From: SBAX01 sp964646605
Lineage (GTDB): Bacteria > Planctomycetota > Phycisphaerae > UBA1845
Reading direction: 5' to 3'
DNA: 25,725 bases
NCBI GenBank assembly: GCA_964646605.1
Contig: CAZYEX010000045.1
Coordinates: 1-25,725, forward strand
Both the position numbers and the translations under genes were made by a program. The notes under the pieces are model-generated. The model did not search any database. It was not told where the DNA came from and saw nothing but the letters and a program-made list of their open reading frames with translations. Numbering within the stretch: the first letter of the stretch is position 1; each line of letters begins with the position of its first letter. Shown one piece after another: positions 1 through 7,188 of this stretch.

Positions 1-575
<575 letters not shown>

Positions 576-588
576 ACCAGAATCCGAA

Positions 589-713
589 CCGCGGGCGCAA
601 GCCCGCGGACAGGTCACCGGGCTCGCGCCCGGTGCTCTGACTCGGCCTTTGGTTTCTAAAGTCAGCACACGATCGGTCCGCCGAAAGGCGGACGCGGCCG
701 GCGAAAGCCGGCC
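589..713 (+). repeat. Array of four GC-rich hairpins in the 16S rRNA trailer
   Basis: There are four perfect stem-loops in 125 bases. The first is at 589-608, an 8 bp stem with a GCAA loop. The second is at 615-634, 8 bp with a TCGC loop. The third is at 676-693, 7 bp with GAAA. The fourth is at 696-713, 7 bp with GAAA. Three of the four loops are GNRA tetraloops, which argues that the RNA structure is selected. They could be RNase III processing sites, a stable trailer RNA, or a transcription-stopping array ahead of the terminator at 747. The folds were read by eye; no energy calculation was made. Confidence 0.6.
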
Positions 714-746
714 CCGGCGACAAACCTGTTTTCTTTGATACCCAAC

Positions 747-779
747 CGCCCGGCGCGTATCCACTCGCCGGGCGCTTTT
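747..779 (+). terminator. Intrinsic terminator of the 16S transcript
   Basis: Nine base pairs (747-755 with 766-774, core CGCCCGGCG) close a ten-base loop and are followed by CTTTTC. The T run is short, so efficiency may be moderate. It lies just upstream of the toxin-antitoxin pair, so read-through from the rRNA promoter is possible. Confidence 0.6.
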
Positions 780-801
780 CTTGACGCTGGAGGTGCGACA
801 A

Positions 802-1023
802 ATGAACGACCGAATCGTCATCGACCCAGCCGTTTGCCACGGCAAGCCCATCATCAAGGGCACCCGTGTCCCCGTCAGCATCGTCGTGGGCAGTCTTGCG
901 GGCGGGATGACGGCGGAGGAGATTGCCCGCGAATACGACCTCACCCCCGACGACATCCGCGCCGCCCTCGACTTCGCCAATACCCTGGTCGAGCGCGACG
1001 AGTATCACCCATTGCCCCGGTAG
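802..1023 (+). CDS. DUF433 family antitoxin
   Basis: A 73-residue protein. MNDRIVIDPAVCHGKPIIKG followed by TRVPV is the signature opening of DUF433 proteins, small DNA-binding proteins with a winged-helix-like fold. The helix region SLAGGMTAEEIAREYDLTPD (about residues 29-48) fits the DUF433 recognition-helix part. In other genomes DUF433 is the antitoxin partner of DUF5615 PIN-like toxins. The same arrangement is seen here, with the toxin ORF starting six bases after this stop. The ATG at 802 is chosen because GGAGGTG at 789-795 sits at ideal distance; an upstream in-frame TTG at 781 would bury that site. It probably autoregulates the pair, but no operator was identified. Family assignment is confident; antitoxin activity is inferred from the pairing. 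Confidence 0.88.
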   Translation: MNDRIVIDPAVCHGKPIIKGTRVPVSIVVGSLAGGMTAEEIAREYDLTPDDIRAALDFANTLVERDEYHPLPR

Positions 1024-1029
1024 GGTGCG

Positions 1030-1392
1030 ATGCACTTTCTCATCGACGCGAGCCTGCCCCGGAGTTTGGCCGATCGGATCCGCAGTTTGGGCCACGAGGC
1101 GACCGACGTTCGTGACATCGGGCTACGGCATGCCGACGACGCGTTGATCGCGGCGGTTGCCAAACGCGAAGGCATGACGCTGCTGACCCGCGATACGGAT
1201 TTCGGGGACGTGCGTAACTATCCACCCGCCGAGTACGCCGGAATTGTCGTCGTGCGTGTGTCCGGCAACGCGCCTGCCAAGCTGGTCGTCGCCATCATCG
1301 AAGGATTCCTTCAAAAAACTGAGTTGCTTGCGAAGCTTTCCGGTCGTCTCGCGATTCTCGAACCTGGCCGCGTACGGCTGCGCATCGGGTAA
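1030..1392 (+). CDS. DUF5615 PIN-like toxin
   Basis: A 120-residue protein of the DUF5615 PIN-like nuclease family. It starts MHFLIDASLPRSLADRIRSL, where Asp6 occupies the usual first acidic position of a PIN fold. Asp36/Asp37 (HADDAL) and the TRDTDFGD block (Asp55, Asp57) supply the remaining acidic residues, and GIVVVRV at 71-77 is the buried strand typical of the family. Length is normal for the family. It follows the DUF433 gene by six bases and is almost certainly co-transcribed with it. Related toxins are thought to be ribonucleases; the target here is unknown. The gene is intact, so the module could be active. It sits directly behind the 16S terminator. Confidence 0.87.
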   Translation: MHFLIDASLPRSLADRIRSLGHEATDVRDIGLRHADDALIAAVAKREGMTLLTRDTDFGDVRNYPPAEYAGIVVVRVSGNAPAKLVVAIIEGFLQKTELLAKLSGRLAILEPGRVRLRIG

Positions 1393-1509
1393 GGCCTGCG
1401 CGGGGCGGATCCGACGATCCGCCGGGCGTTGCCTTTCTTGGTTGATCTTCGTCGAAGGCCTTTGTCCAGAAACGCCTATGCCGCGAGAATGCAAGCAGCA
1501 GAATCCCAC

Positions 1510-1689
1510 ATGACCAGACTGGTGGAAGACGTTCTGACCATTGTCCGTGGCCTCAGTCGCAAGGACCGCCGGGACCTCGTCCGCGGCCTGCTGGATTCCG
1601 GCGTCTTGACGGAGGACGACCAGGACCGCCTCGTCATCGAATCCCGCCGCCGCGACCGAACCCGCCCCCTCGCGGTTCACGAACGGTGA
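1510..1689 (+). CDS. Small hypothetical protein (59 aa)
   Basis: A 59-residue, highly charged, mostly helical ORF beginning MTRLVEDVLTIVRGLSRKDR and containing GLLDSGVLTEDDQDRLVIES. I do not recognise the family. The pattern of two amphipathic helices followed by an Arg-rich tail resembles short antitoxin-like or regulatory proteins. The open frame extends upstream to 1429, but the upstream residues look like random GC-rich translation. No clear ribosome binding site precedes any of the candidate starts, so the start is uncertain. It lies on the same strand about 117 bases after the toxin gene and may be a passenger of the same accessory patch. Confidence 0.4.
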   Translation: MTRLVEDVLTIVRGLSRKDRRDLVRGLLDSGVLTEDDQDRLVIESRRRDRTRPLAVHER

Positions 1690-1751
1690 GCAGGCGCGGG
1701 CAGCGACCGAGTCGCTTGAACTCCGTGCGGCCACGAAGCCGAAGGAAGCCT

Positions 1752-2144
1752 ATGCAAGAATCAGCGATTGATAATGCCACCCGGTACTTCGTTCATGAAC
1801 TCGACGCGCTTCAGCGGCAGCAGGACGGTCGTGACACGCTTGAGGAGATCGTTGAGGCGATAGCGCGGACGGACATCACCGCGGCGGGGGTGGCCGAGGT
1901 GTTGCGGAGGAATCATCATGACGGGATCGATTCCACGTCGACGGCCCCCAACCCGGCGAACTACAACCGCCCGCTACTTCTCCCGTGCCTCAACCGCGAG
2001 CATCCACTCGTTCGCGCGGGCCTTGCTGGCGACCCGCTGCCGCAGACGCCTGTGCGGACCGAGCGCCGCACCGACATCAAGTTCCCCATCGGCACCATCA
2101 CGGGCGAACCGCTGTCGGAGCGGATTATCCGCGAGCGGCGGTGA
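1752..2144 (+). CDS. Hypothetical protein (130 aa)
   Basis: A 130-residue ORF starting MQESAIDNATRYFVHELDAL. ATG 1752 is preceded at about four bases by a purine-rich AAGGAAG at 1742-1748. The N-terminal half (about 1-60) is predicted helical with a Gln/Asp-rich stretch. The C-terminal half has Pro-rich linkers and ends with a possible strand-turn segment, FPIGTITGEPLSERIIRERR. No family is recognised, and no signal peptide or membrane segment is seen. The frame opens upstream to 1686, but that segment is Arg/Ser-rich and unconvincing. It may be a real lineage-specific gene or the remains of one. Confidence 0.38.
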   Translation: MQESAIDNATRYFVHELDALQRQQDGRDTLEEIVEAIARTDITAAGVAEVLRRNHHDGIDSTSTAPNPANYNRPLLLPCLNREHPLVRAGLAGDPLPQTPVRTERRTDIKFPIGTITGEPLSERIIRERR

Positions 2145-2201
2145 TTCTCGGCATTGGATTCCCGAGGATCACGAAGCGGTCGTCGGGTGAGCGGCGTGGA
2201 T

Positions 2202-2267
2202 GAGAATCTGCCCACTTCGGGGCAAAGAGGATCTTTGCCCTCCCCCGACATGAGGATCTCTGCCCAC
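2202..2267. repeat. Three 16 bp direct repeats phased at 25 bp
   Basis: Copies start at 2202, 2227 and 2252, exactly 25 bases apart. The second and third read GAGGATCTTTGCCCTC and GAGGATCTCTGCCCAC; the first is GAGAATCTGCCCAC, two bases shorter. Short direct repeats spaced by about two helical turns are typical of multiple transposase-binding sites at transposon ends, such as the IS21 family. No istA/istB-like gene remains nearby, so this would be a solo end. The identification is inferred. Confidence 0.5.
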
Positions 2268-2355
2268 CGCGGCCATTTCGCGCGGACCCTCTCCGGGTCA
2301 AGCGTGGATCACAAGGCGCACCACCGCTCCCCGAATCCCGCCCCGGGAACCCGCC

Positions 2356-2384
2356 TTGACTCGCCGAACCCGTCAACCTAACAT
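2356..2384 (+). promoter_or_regulatory. Sigma70-like promoter
   Basis: TTGACT at 2356-2361 and TAACAT at 2379-2384 are separated by exactly 17 bases. The match is 5/6 to the -35 and 4/6 to the -10 consensus. No intact gene lies directly downstream, only the repeat at 2532 and the FG-GAP-like remnant, so it may be a relic or may drive an unseen RNA. Confidence 0.35.
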
Positions 2385-2531
2385 GAACCGAACCATAGGC
2401 TGGCCGGGGGTCGTTCGACGCCCGGGCGCGGCGACGGGTTCGAAAGGGGTTGGATTGAACGCACGCGCCGCAAATCCAATTCATGTCCGACACATTCGCC
2501 CTCCGCCACGATTCCAACCCCATACGCCGCG

Positions 2532-2563
2532 AAAAAAAGGATACCACACGAACCCATCTTGAA
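2532..2563 (+). repeat. Dispersed repeat, copy A (A-tract plus GAACCCATCTT core)
   Basis: An A-tract followed by ATACCACACGAACCCATCTT and then GAA. The same unit occurs on the opposite strand at 20061-20090 with an A7 tract, ATACCAAACGAACCCATCTT and then CAA. Only two substitutions separate the 23-base cores, although the copies are 17.5 kb apart and both non-coding. Confidence 0.65.
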
Positions 2564-2667
2564 TTGCAACTGTATCGAAAACCGCCTTTGCGGCGGCGGA
2601 ATCGAGTTCAGGCGACGACATGCGACGTCTCAAGCGGTCGCAATGCCCCATCGGCGGCTTGATCTCT

Positions 2668-2860
2668 ACGGGTCTCGTTGACTGGGAGCCCGGCTCGTTC
2701 CAACAGTTTGGTTTTTCTTCAGGATCGTACGCCCCTACGGGCGCTGTGACTGCGGGCGACGTCAACGGGGGCGGAAACGTGGACGTCTCCACGGCCAACA
2801 GTATTACGGCGACCGGGTTGATCGTATTGGGCAATGGTCTCGGCGGATTGGGCCCCCCAG
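2668..2860 (+). pseudogene. FG-GAP/VCBS repeat fragment
   Basis: In one plus-strand frame the translation includes GAVTAGDVNGGGNVDVSTAN followed by SITATGLIVLGNGLGG. This closely follows the FG-GAP/VCBS consensus of GDVNGDGxxDVxxAN then a VLLGNGDG turn. These calcium-binding blades occur in large secreted beta-propeller proteins that are abundant in planctomycetes. Only about one blade is present, the GDG motif has become GGG, and no upstream signal peptide or remaining blades are seen. I therefore call it a fragment. The surrounding frame continues to 3078 only because it overlaps the NusG-like gene antisense. Confidence 0.5.
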
Positions 2861-2904
2861 CGACGGCCCCTGCCGGCGGCAAATCAAAACTCCCCGGACA
2901 TCCT

Positions 2905-3522
2905 CTAGCGCGAATCGTCGAGGAGCATCAGCTCCGACGGATCGATCTCCAGCTCCGCGGATTGACCGAGGAAGGCCACCCCGACATAGACTCGCCACGG
3001 CCCCTTGCGGCGGATGACCACGCCCTCCAATCCAGCCAGCGACCCGCGGATGACCCGGCACCGCGCCCCGCAACGTAGCTTCGGATAGAGGTCCACCGGC
3101 TCCTCACTCTCCACGACTCGGTGGATCTGTCGCAGGTCCGACCGGAGCTGTTCTTGATTGGCAACCAGCAGGACGTTGGCAACCCGACGAGTCTTCAGCG
3201 CCGTCAACCGGTCCTCGTCTCGCCCGCAAAGGAAAACGTATCCAGGAAACAATGGAACGCTCACGCTGCGGACCTTGCCCCCCCAAGTCCTTCGATAGCG
3301 AACCAGCGGCAGAAAGTGTTGAATGTGTAACTTTTCGAGGTCCTCGGCGACGGCCTTCTCGTTCCGCGCTTTGGTGTGAAGCACGAACCATCGGCCTAGG
3401 AACGCGTCCACCGGCGAAAGCCCTGCACCTACCCCCACGCTCCCCTCCGGCGAGAGCGGCATCGCGTCGTTCTGGGGCGGGTCCATTCGGCCAGGGACCA
3501 ACAATTTGTCGAGACTTGTCAT
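2905..3522 (-). CDS. NusG/RfaH-like transcription antitermination protein
   Basis: A 205-residue NusG paralogue of the specialised RfaH/LoaP/UpxY type. After a disordered 40-residue N-terminus, the NGN domain runs about 44-140. It opens GRWFVLHTKARNEKAVAEDL and includes the diagnostic PLFPGYVF at 90-97, which contacts RNA polymerase. A KOW domain follows at about 152-180 (CGARCRVIRGSLAGLEGVVI). The housekeeping NusG is normally encoded beside secE and the ribosomal protein genes rplK/rplA. None are here, so this is an accessory paralogue. Such proteins let RNA polymerase read through long exopolysaccharide or secondary-metabolite operons. No such operon is inside the window. ATG 3522 is preferred; a GTG six bases upstream is possible. 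Confidence 0.88.
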   Translation of the reverse strand: MTSLDKLLVPGRMDPPQNDAMPLSPEGSVGVGAGLSPVDAFLGRWFVLHTKARNEKAVAEDLEKLHIQHFLPLVRYRRTWGGKVRSVSVPLFPGYVFLCGRDEDRLTALKTRRVANVLLVANQEQLRSDLRQIHRVVESEEPVDLYPKLRCGARCRVIRGSLAGLEGVVIRRKGPWRVYVGVAFLGQSAELEIDPSELMLLDDSR

Positions 3523-4125
3523 CACCACACCCCATCGCAGAGCTTACGGTATTTCGGAAACCCACTCAAATCTGTTGAACGAGGTTGGGTTTTGCCTGGC
3601 TACCCAGTTTTGAAGGGACGCTATTTTCCCCATCTCCACGGCCCGATCCAGAACCTCAGCCGCCCACTACCCCCAACGGTCCCGACACTGCGAGTAGTTC
3701 GTCACCGAAATCGCCATAGCAACCATCGGTTCCACCCAGATATACAAAAGAAGCCGAAACTGAGGTGATCTCAGGAAGACGGGTTGACCTGGTTCGGAAT
3801 CCCAGGGGCATGTTTGGGGGATGGGCGATGTTGTGAAGCGTAGTCGGGCTGACGAACATCTTGACACTGGATTATCGACCCGATTCGACGCTCTGCTTGG
3901 GCGGCAAACTCGCAACACGCGCTGCGCCGCGCGATCCTCCCGGCGGCAGACAGTTTGCGGACTTTGTGATGCTTGCTCCCATAACGCGAAACGCATAATC
4001 TCTTGAGGTCATGGGGTTGAAGGTTGCGAGGAGCGAGGTTAGAATACAACGTGTGTTCGAGTTTTTTGGGGGAAGGTCGGGCCGGAGCCGATCGGAAACG
4101 TGGAACGAAATCGAGGGGGAGTCCA
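3523..4125. other. 603-base divergent intergenic region
   Basis: This lies between the NusG-like gene (leftward) and the secreted protein gene (rightward). Apart from the promoter at 4017-4045 and the ribosome binding site before 4126, I see no gene with convincing composition. It is less GC-rich than the flanking genes. Several open frames cross it on both strands, but they have no recognisable motifs or starts. It could carry the leader RNA of the NusG-like gene. Confidence 0.4.
4017..4045 (+). promoter_or_regulatory. Sigma70-like promoter of the 4126 gene
   Basis: TTGAAG at 4017-4022 and TAGAAT at 4040-4045 are spaced by exactly 17 bases, matching 4/6 and 5/6 of consensus. It lies about 80 bases upstream of the ATG at 4126, giving a leader of about 75 bases. 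Confidence 0.55.
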
Positions 4126-4917
4126 ATGATGCGTAGGTTCGGAAGACAACTAGTGGCACTCGCCGGAATTCTTGCGGCGGCGCCGGTCGCACAGGCGACC
4201 ATCAACTTCGGTGTTGGGGGGCTGGCGGGCACCGGCGTCACGGCGGATGTTGCCCTGACGTACGTGAGCACGTCGGCTACGACGGGGACGCTCACGTTCG
4301 TGATCGAGAACACCACGGCCGTCGGCGGGCGTATCAGCGCCTTTGCCTTCAACGTGCCCTCGCTGGGCGGCGGAACGAGCATCGGCAGTATCGGCGGCAA
4401 CACCGACGGCTCGGGCATCGTGGCCATGGGTCCGCTCCCCTCACAGGTCACGCCGGAAAACCAGGCCTCGAGTTTTAATGAAACCGGATGGTTCTCGCTC
4501 TGGCAGTCCAACGACATCAAGACGCCCAACAACGCGGGCGATTTTGATTACGGCGTGCTCAACGACGGGGCCAACGCCAACAAGTTCATCACCGACGGCG
4601 TGGGCAGCGGTCCCAGGATCAACAACGCCGACAATGCCAATGACTCGACCGAGTTCATCCTCAACATCACTGGCTTGGGACTAAACACCGGCGATTCGGC
4701 GATGGAGCAGGCGATCTTCGGGGCGCTCTCCTCGAACGATAGCGGTACCGGTTACAGCTTCGCGGTCCGCTTCCAGGGAATTACGGATCCCCTCGTCCAG
4801 CAGGACTCGGATCTCGCCACCCCCACCACGACGACGGTCGTCCCGGCGCCCGGCGCCGCGGCCTTGGGTGCGTTGGGTCTGGGACTGGTCGGCTGGATCA
4901 ACCGTCGGCGAGCCTAG
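4126..4917 (+). CDS. Secreted protein with C-terminal PEP-CTERM-type sorting signal (PAPG variant)
   Basis: A 263-residue exported protein. A signal peptide (about 1-24, MMRRFGRQLVALAGILAAAP then VAQA) leads to a Gly/Thr/Asn-rich beta-sandwich-like body. The C-terminus has the tripartite sorting signal: a VPAPG motif, a hydrophobic helix AAALGALGLGLVGW, and the basic tail NRRRA. Such tails are cut by exosortase-type enzymes after export, and planctomycetes often use PAPG/PAPS in place of PEP. The function of the body is unknown, with no catalytic motif seen. The start is set by GAGGGGGA at 4113-4120; a second ATG follows at once. The gene is a single unit with its own promoter (4017) and terminator (4944). 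Confidence 0.8.
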   Translation: MMRRFGRQLVALAGILAAAPVAQATINFGVGGLAGTGVTADVALTYVSTSATTGTLTFVIENTTAVGGRISAFAFNVPSLGGGTSIGSIGGNTDGSGIVAMGPLPSQVTPENQASSFNETGWFSLWQSNDIKTPNNAGDFDYGVLNDGANANKFITDGVGSGPRINNADNANDSTEFILNITGLGLNTGDSAMEQAIFGALSSNDSGTGYSFAVRFQGITDPLVQQDSDLATPTTTTVVPAPGAAALGALGLGLVGWINRRRA

Positions 4918-4943
4918 TCGCCCGGTTTTCGTAGCGTATTTCC

Positions 4944-4979
4944 AACCGCCGAACCCTTCCCGGTTCGGCGGTTTTTTTT
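4944..4979 (+). terminator. Strong intrinsic terminator
   Basis: AACCGCCGAACC (4944-4955) pairs with GGTTCGGCGGTT (4962-4973) around a six-base loop. The transcript then runs into eight T (4972-4979). It closes the 4126 gene and faces the end of the minus-strand protease. The A-rich left flank is too short for it to act strongly in both directions. Confidence 0.92.
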
Positions 4980-5003
4980 GCGCTGCTCGCGGGAGCACCC
5001 GAC

Positions 5004-6851
5004 TTAGCGGCGTACCAAGGTCAGGGAGCCCAGGGTGCGTCCCCCGCCGCTGTCGGTAATGGCCACGGTGACGGTGTGGCTTCCGACCGGAACCCCCGTT
5101 GCGCGCCAGAGGTAGCTCACGCCCGTAGATGTGCCGCTTGCGAGGGAGACCAGAACGGACTGGCCGTCCACGAACCACTCGACCACGGCCAATCCGTCGG
5201 AATCGGAAACCGTAGCCTGGATCGAAACGTCGCCGCTCACCGTCGCGCCCGCCGCGGGCGAACGAAACTGGATGCGCCCGGTTGAGCTCGAGGTTGACGT
5301 GATCGACGTCGGATTGAACCGAACGGAAACGCTCCTTACTGCCGAAGCGTTGCCCTCCACATCGGTTGCGACGAGCGCGAGCGTGTGATTGCCGGTCGAG
5401 AACGCGCGGGGGTCGATCACAAGCTGATATGGCGCGCGGGTGTCGGTTGCGTAGGGGACGCCGTCCACGGAGAGGACGACGTCGGCAACGCCGGAGGCAT
5501 CACCGGCTTCGGCCGCCACTGTGTATCGTGAGGTCAGGACCTCGCTGCTCGAAGGACGGGTGAGTCGCAGGCTCGGCGGAGTCGTGTCCGGCGTCACCGG
5601 AGTCTGGGCGGCCTTGGCGACTGCGGCTGCCGCATCGACCAACCCCACGCCGTACACGGCGTCATCGCCCGACACACCCAAGTCCCGCGCCGTGGTGAGA
5701 AGAACCTGCTGCACCCACACGGGTCGGGCGTCGGGCTGCACCGACCAGACCAGTGCCGCCACGCCGGACACGATGGGGGCTGCGAAGGAGGTTCCGTTCG
5801 CCATCCCGTAATCCCCGCCGCGCGTCGTGGTGCGAACGCCGGTTCCGGGCGCTGAAATATCCACGAACGGTCCGCGATCGGAGAACGACGCGATCTCGTC
5901 TAGGGGGTTCACGGCCGCCACGAACAACCCCTCGTCGTACCCGATCGCTGTTTGCGTGCCGCCCCCGTTGCCGGCGCTGATAACCACAAGTGCCCCACGG
6001 CTGAAGGCTTGTTGCGCGGCGGAGCGAACCACTTGGTCCGACCATAGCGGTGCGAAGCTGACGTTGATTACTTTCGCCCCGTGCGACGCGGCCCAAAGAA
6101 TACCGCCGGCAATGTGCCGCGCCGTCGAAAGCCCCTGGGAATCACCGACGCGCACGGCGATCACCGGACAATCCCACGTGACGCCCGCCACGCCCACTCC
6201 GTTATTCGAAGCCGCCGCCGCGACGCCGGCCACCTGCGTTCCGTGGCCCATCACGTCCGCGAAGTCGGCGTTGCCGTTGTAGAGGTTCCACCCGTCGATG
6301 ATCCTCGCGGCAAGGTCGGCGTGCAGGCCGTCCACGCCCGTGTCCACGATGGCGATGGGAATGGTGCTCGCCCCGACGCTGATGTCCCACGCCGCCGCCG
6401 CCCCGATCTGCGTCAGGTGTTCCTGCCGGGTGAACAGGGGATCGTTGGGAGCGGCCTCGGGTGTGAAGATGTAGTTCTTTTGCAGAGTTTCGATCAGCCC
6501 GCTGGCGGCCAAGGTTGCCGCTGCGGCAGGGAGAGATTCCGCGCTCACCCGCAAGACCGCGACGTCGATTTCCGGCAGTTGTTCGACGACGGTCGCCTCG
6601 GCATGCTTGTACAGGTCGGCGAGCGCCTTCGCGTCGGCCCCGGGGAAGGGTTGGACGAGCAATTCGTCCTCCACGAAGGGCAGCGCCGCGACGGCTGGAT
6701 CGGAGTCCGCAGCGAAGGTAAACTCGGCGACGGAAACGGCGTCGTCCGCCGGCCCCGTAGGAGGTGTCGGACTCTGGAATCCGCAACCGCCTAAGAAAAG
6801 CGCAGCGAGGATTGAGGCGCCATTCCGGAGGCAGAGTCGTTGAAGGGTCAT
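5004..6851 (-). CDS. Lipoprotein subtilisin-like serine protease (S8) with C-terminal Ig-like domains
   Basis: A 615-residue secreted protease. Residues 1-23 are a lipoprotein signal with lipobox LGGC (Cys23), so it should be membrane-anchored after lipidation. A propeptide-like region follows (about 60-130, VEDELLVQPFPGADAKALAD). The peptidase S8 catalytic domain covers about 140-410, with Asp170 (IAIVDTG), His203 (MGHGTQVAG), oxyanion Asn295 (ISAGNGGG) and Ser355 (NGTSFAAPIVSG) all present, so it should be active. Two tandem Ig-like (Big-type) domains, about 424-515 and 525-615, probably bind surface polymers or position the enzyme. ATG 6851 is chosen because it starts the lipoprotein signal; the frame opens further upstream without a plausible signal. 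The gene is divergent from the 7189 gene. Confidence 0.9.
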   Translation of the reverse strand: MTLQRLCLRNGASILAALFLGGCGFQSPTPPTGPADDAVSVAEFTFAADSDPAVAALPFVEDELLVQPFPGADAKALADLYKHAEATVVEQLPEIDVAVLRVSAESLPAAAATLAASGLIETLQKNYIFTPEAAPNDPLFTRQEHLTQIGAAAAWDISVGASTIPIAIVDTGVDGLHADLAARIIDGWNLYNGNADFADVMGHGTQVAGVAAAASNNGVGVAGVTWDCPVIAVRVGDSQGLSTARHIAGGILWAASHGAKVINVSFAPLWSDQVVRSAAQQAFSRGALVVISAGNGGGTQTAIGYDEGLFVAAVNPLDEIASFSDRGPFVDISAPGTGVRTTTRGGDYGMANGTSFAAPIVSGVAALVWSVQPDARPVWVQQVLLTTARDLGVSGDDAVYGVGLVDAAAAVAKAAQTPVTPDTTPPSLRLTRPSSSEVLTSRYTVAAEAGDASGVADVVLSVDGVPYATDTRAPYQLVIDPRAFSTGNHTLALVATDVEGNASAVRSVSVRFNPTSITSTSSSTGRIQFRSPAAGATVSGDVSIQATVSDSDGLAVVEWFVDGQSVLVSLASGTSTGVSYLWRATGVPVGSHTVTVAITDSGGGRTLGSLTLVRR

Positions 6852-7188
6852 CACGGATCCTAGGAGTTTTCGGTCGTTGCCGTGGGTGCGGCGCAGCGCC
6901 ACTCTACGAACACTGCGATTCAGATCGGTCGCGGGCGAGTGCTTTGTGACGGATTTCCGCGCGATCCAACCCCCGCGCAGCACGATCGCGCCGAGCGACG
7001 GGATTTTATCGAACGTGCCGCGAAAGTGGCGAAGTGGAACGATGGCATTGCGAAGGCGAGGCCATGCTGTGCCGATATCATATCGTTGCCGTGTAGATCA
7101 TCTCCCCGCCGGAAAACCTTCGGGGCAGGGTCCGATCACGCGCGGACGTACTCGGCACCCCGGTTCCACGAACAGGAGCGCAAAAACA
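6852..7188. promoter_or_regulatory. 337-base divergent control region with a palindrome
   Basis: This separates the protease (leftward) from the DUF4382 gene (rightward). It contains the near-palindrome CGATATCATATCG at 7073-7085, with two 6 bp arms around one base. It also holds an imperfect hairpin at about 7112-7134 (CCCCG...CGGGG around AAAA). The ribosome binding site AGGAG at 7174-7178 serves the 7189 start. No confident -35/-10 pair was found. The palindrome could be an operator, but no regulator gene is adjacent. Confidence 0.35.

Larger units (their letters stand above)
2145..2904. other. 760-base decayed intergenic region
   Basis: No intact gene is supported here. In order it holds three phased 16 bp repeats resembling transposon-end sites (2202-2267), a sigma70-like promoter facing right (2356-2384) with no intact gene behind it, a dispersed repeat copy (2532-2563), and a short FG-GAP/VCBS-like coding remnant (about 2700-2860). 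The mixture looks like an insertion and decay hot spot. Confidence 0.5.

Noticed and set aside
3656..3859. 67-codon minus-strand ORF upstream of the NusG-like gene
   Set aside because: Its composition is not convincing, there is no ribosome binding site, and no family is recognised.
3771..4532. A 253-codon minus-strand open frame
   Set aside because: It is antisense to the signal-peptide protein at 4126 and has no recognisable motif.
6877..7188. N-terminal extension of the DUF4382 protein
   Set aside because: It would place the signal peptide internally; ATG 7189 has a ribosome binding site and starts the signal.
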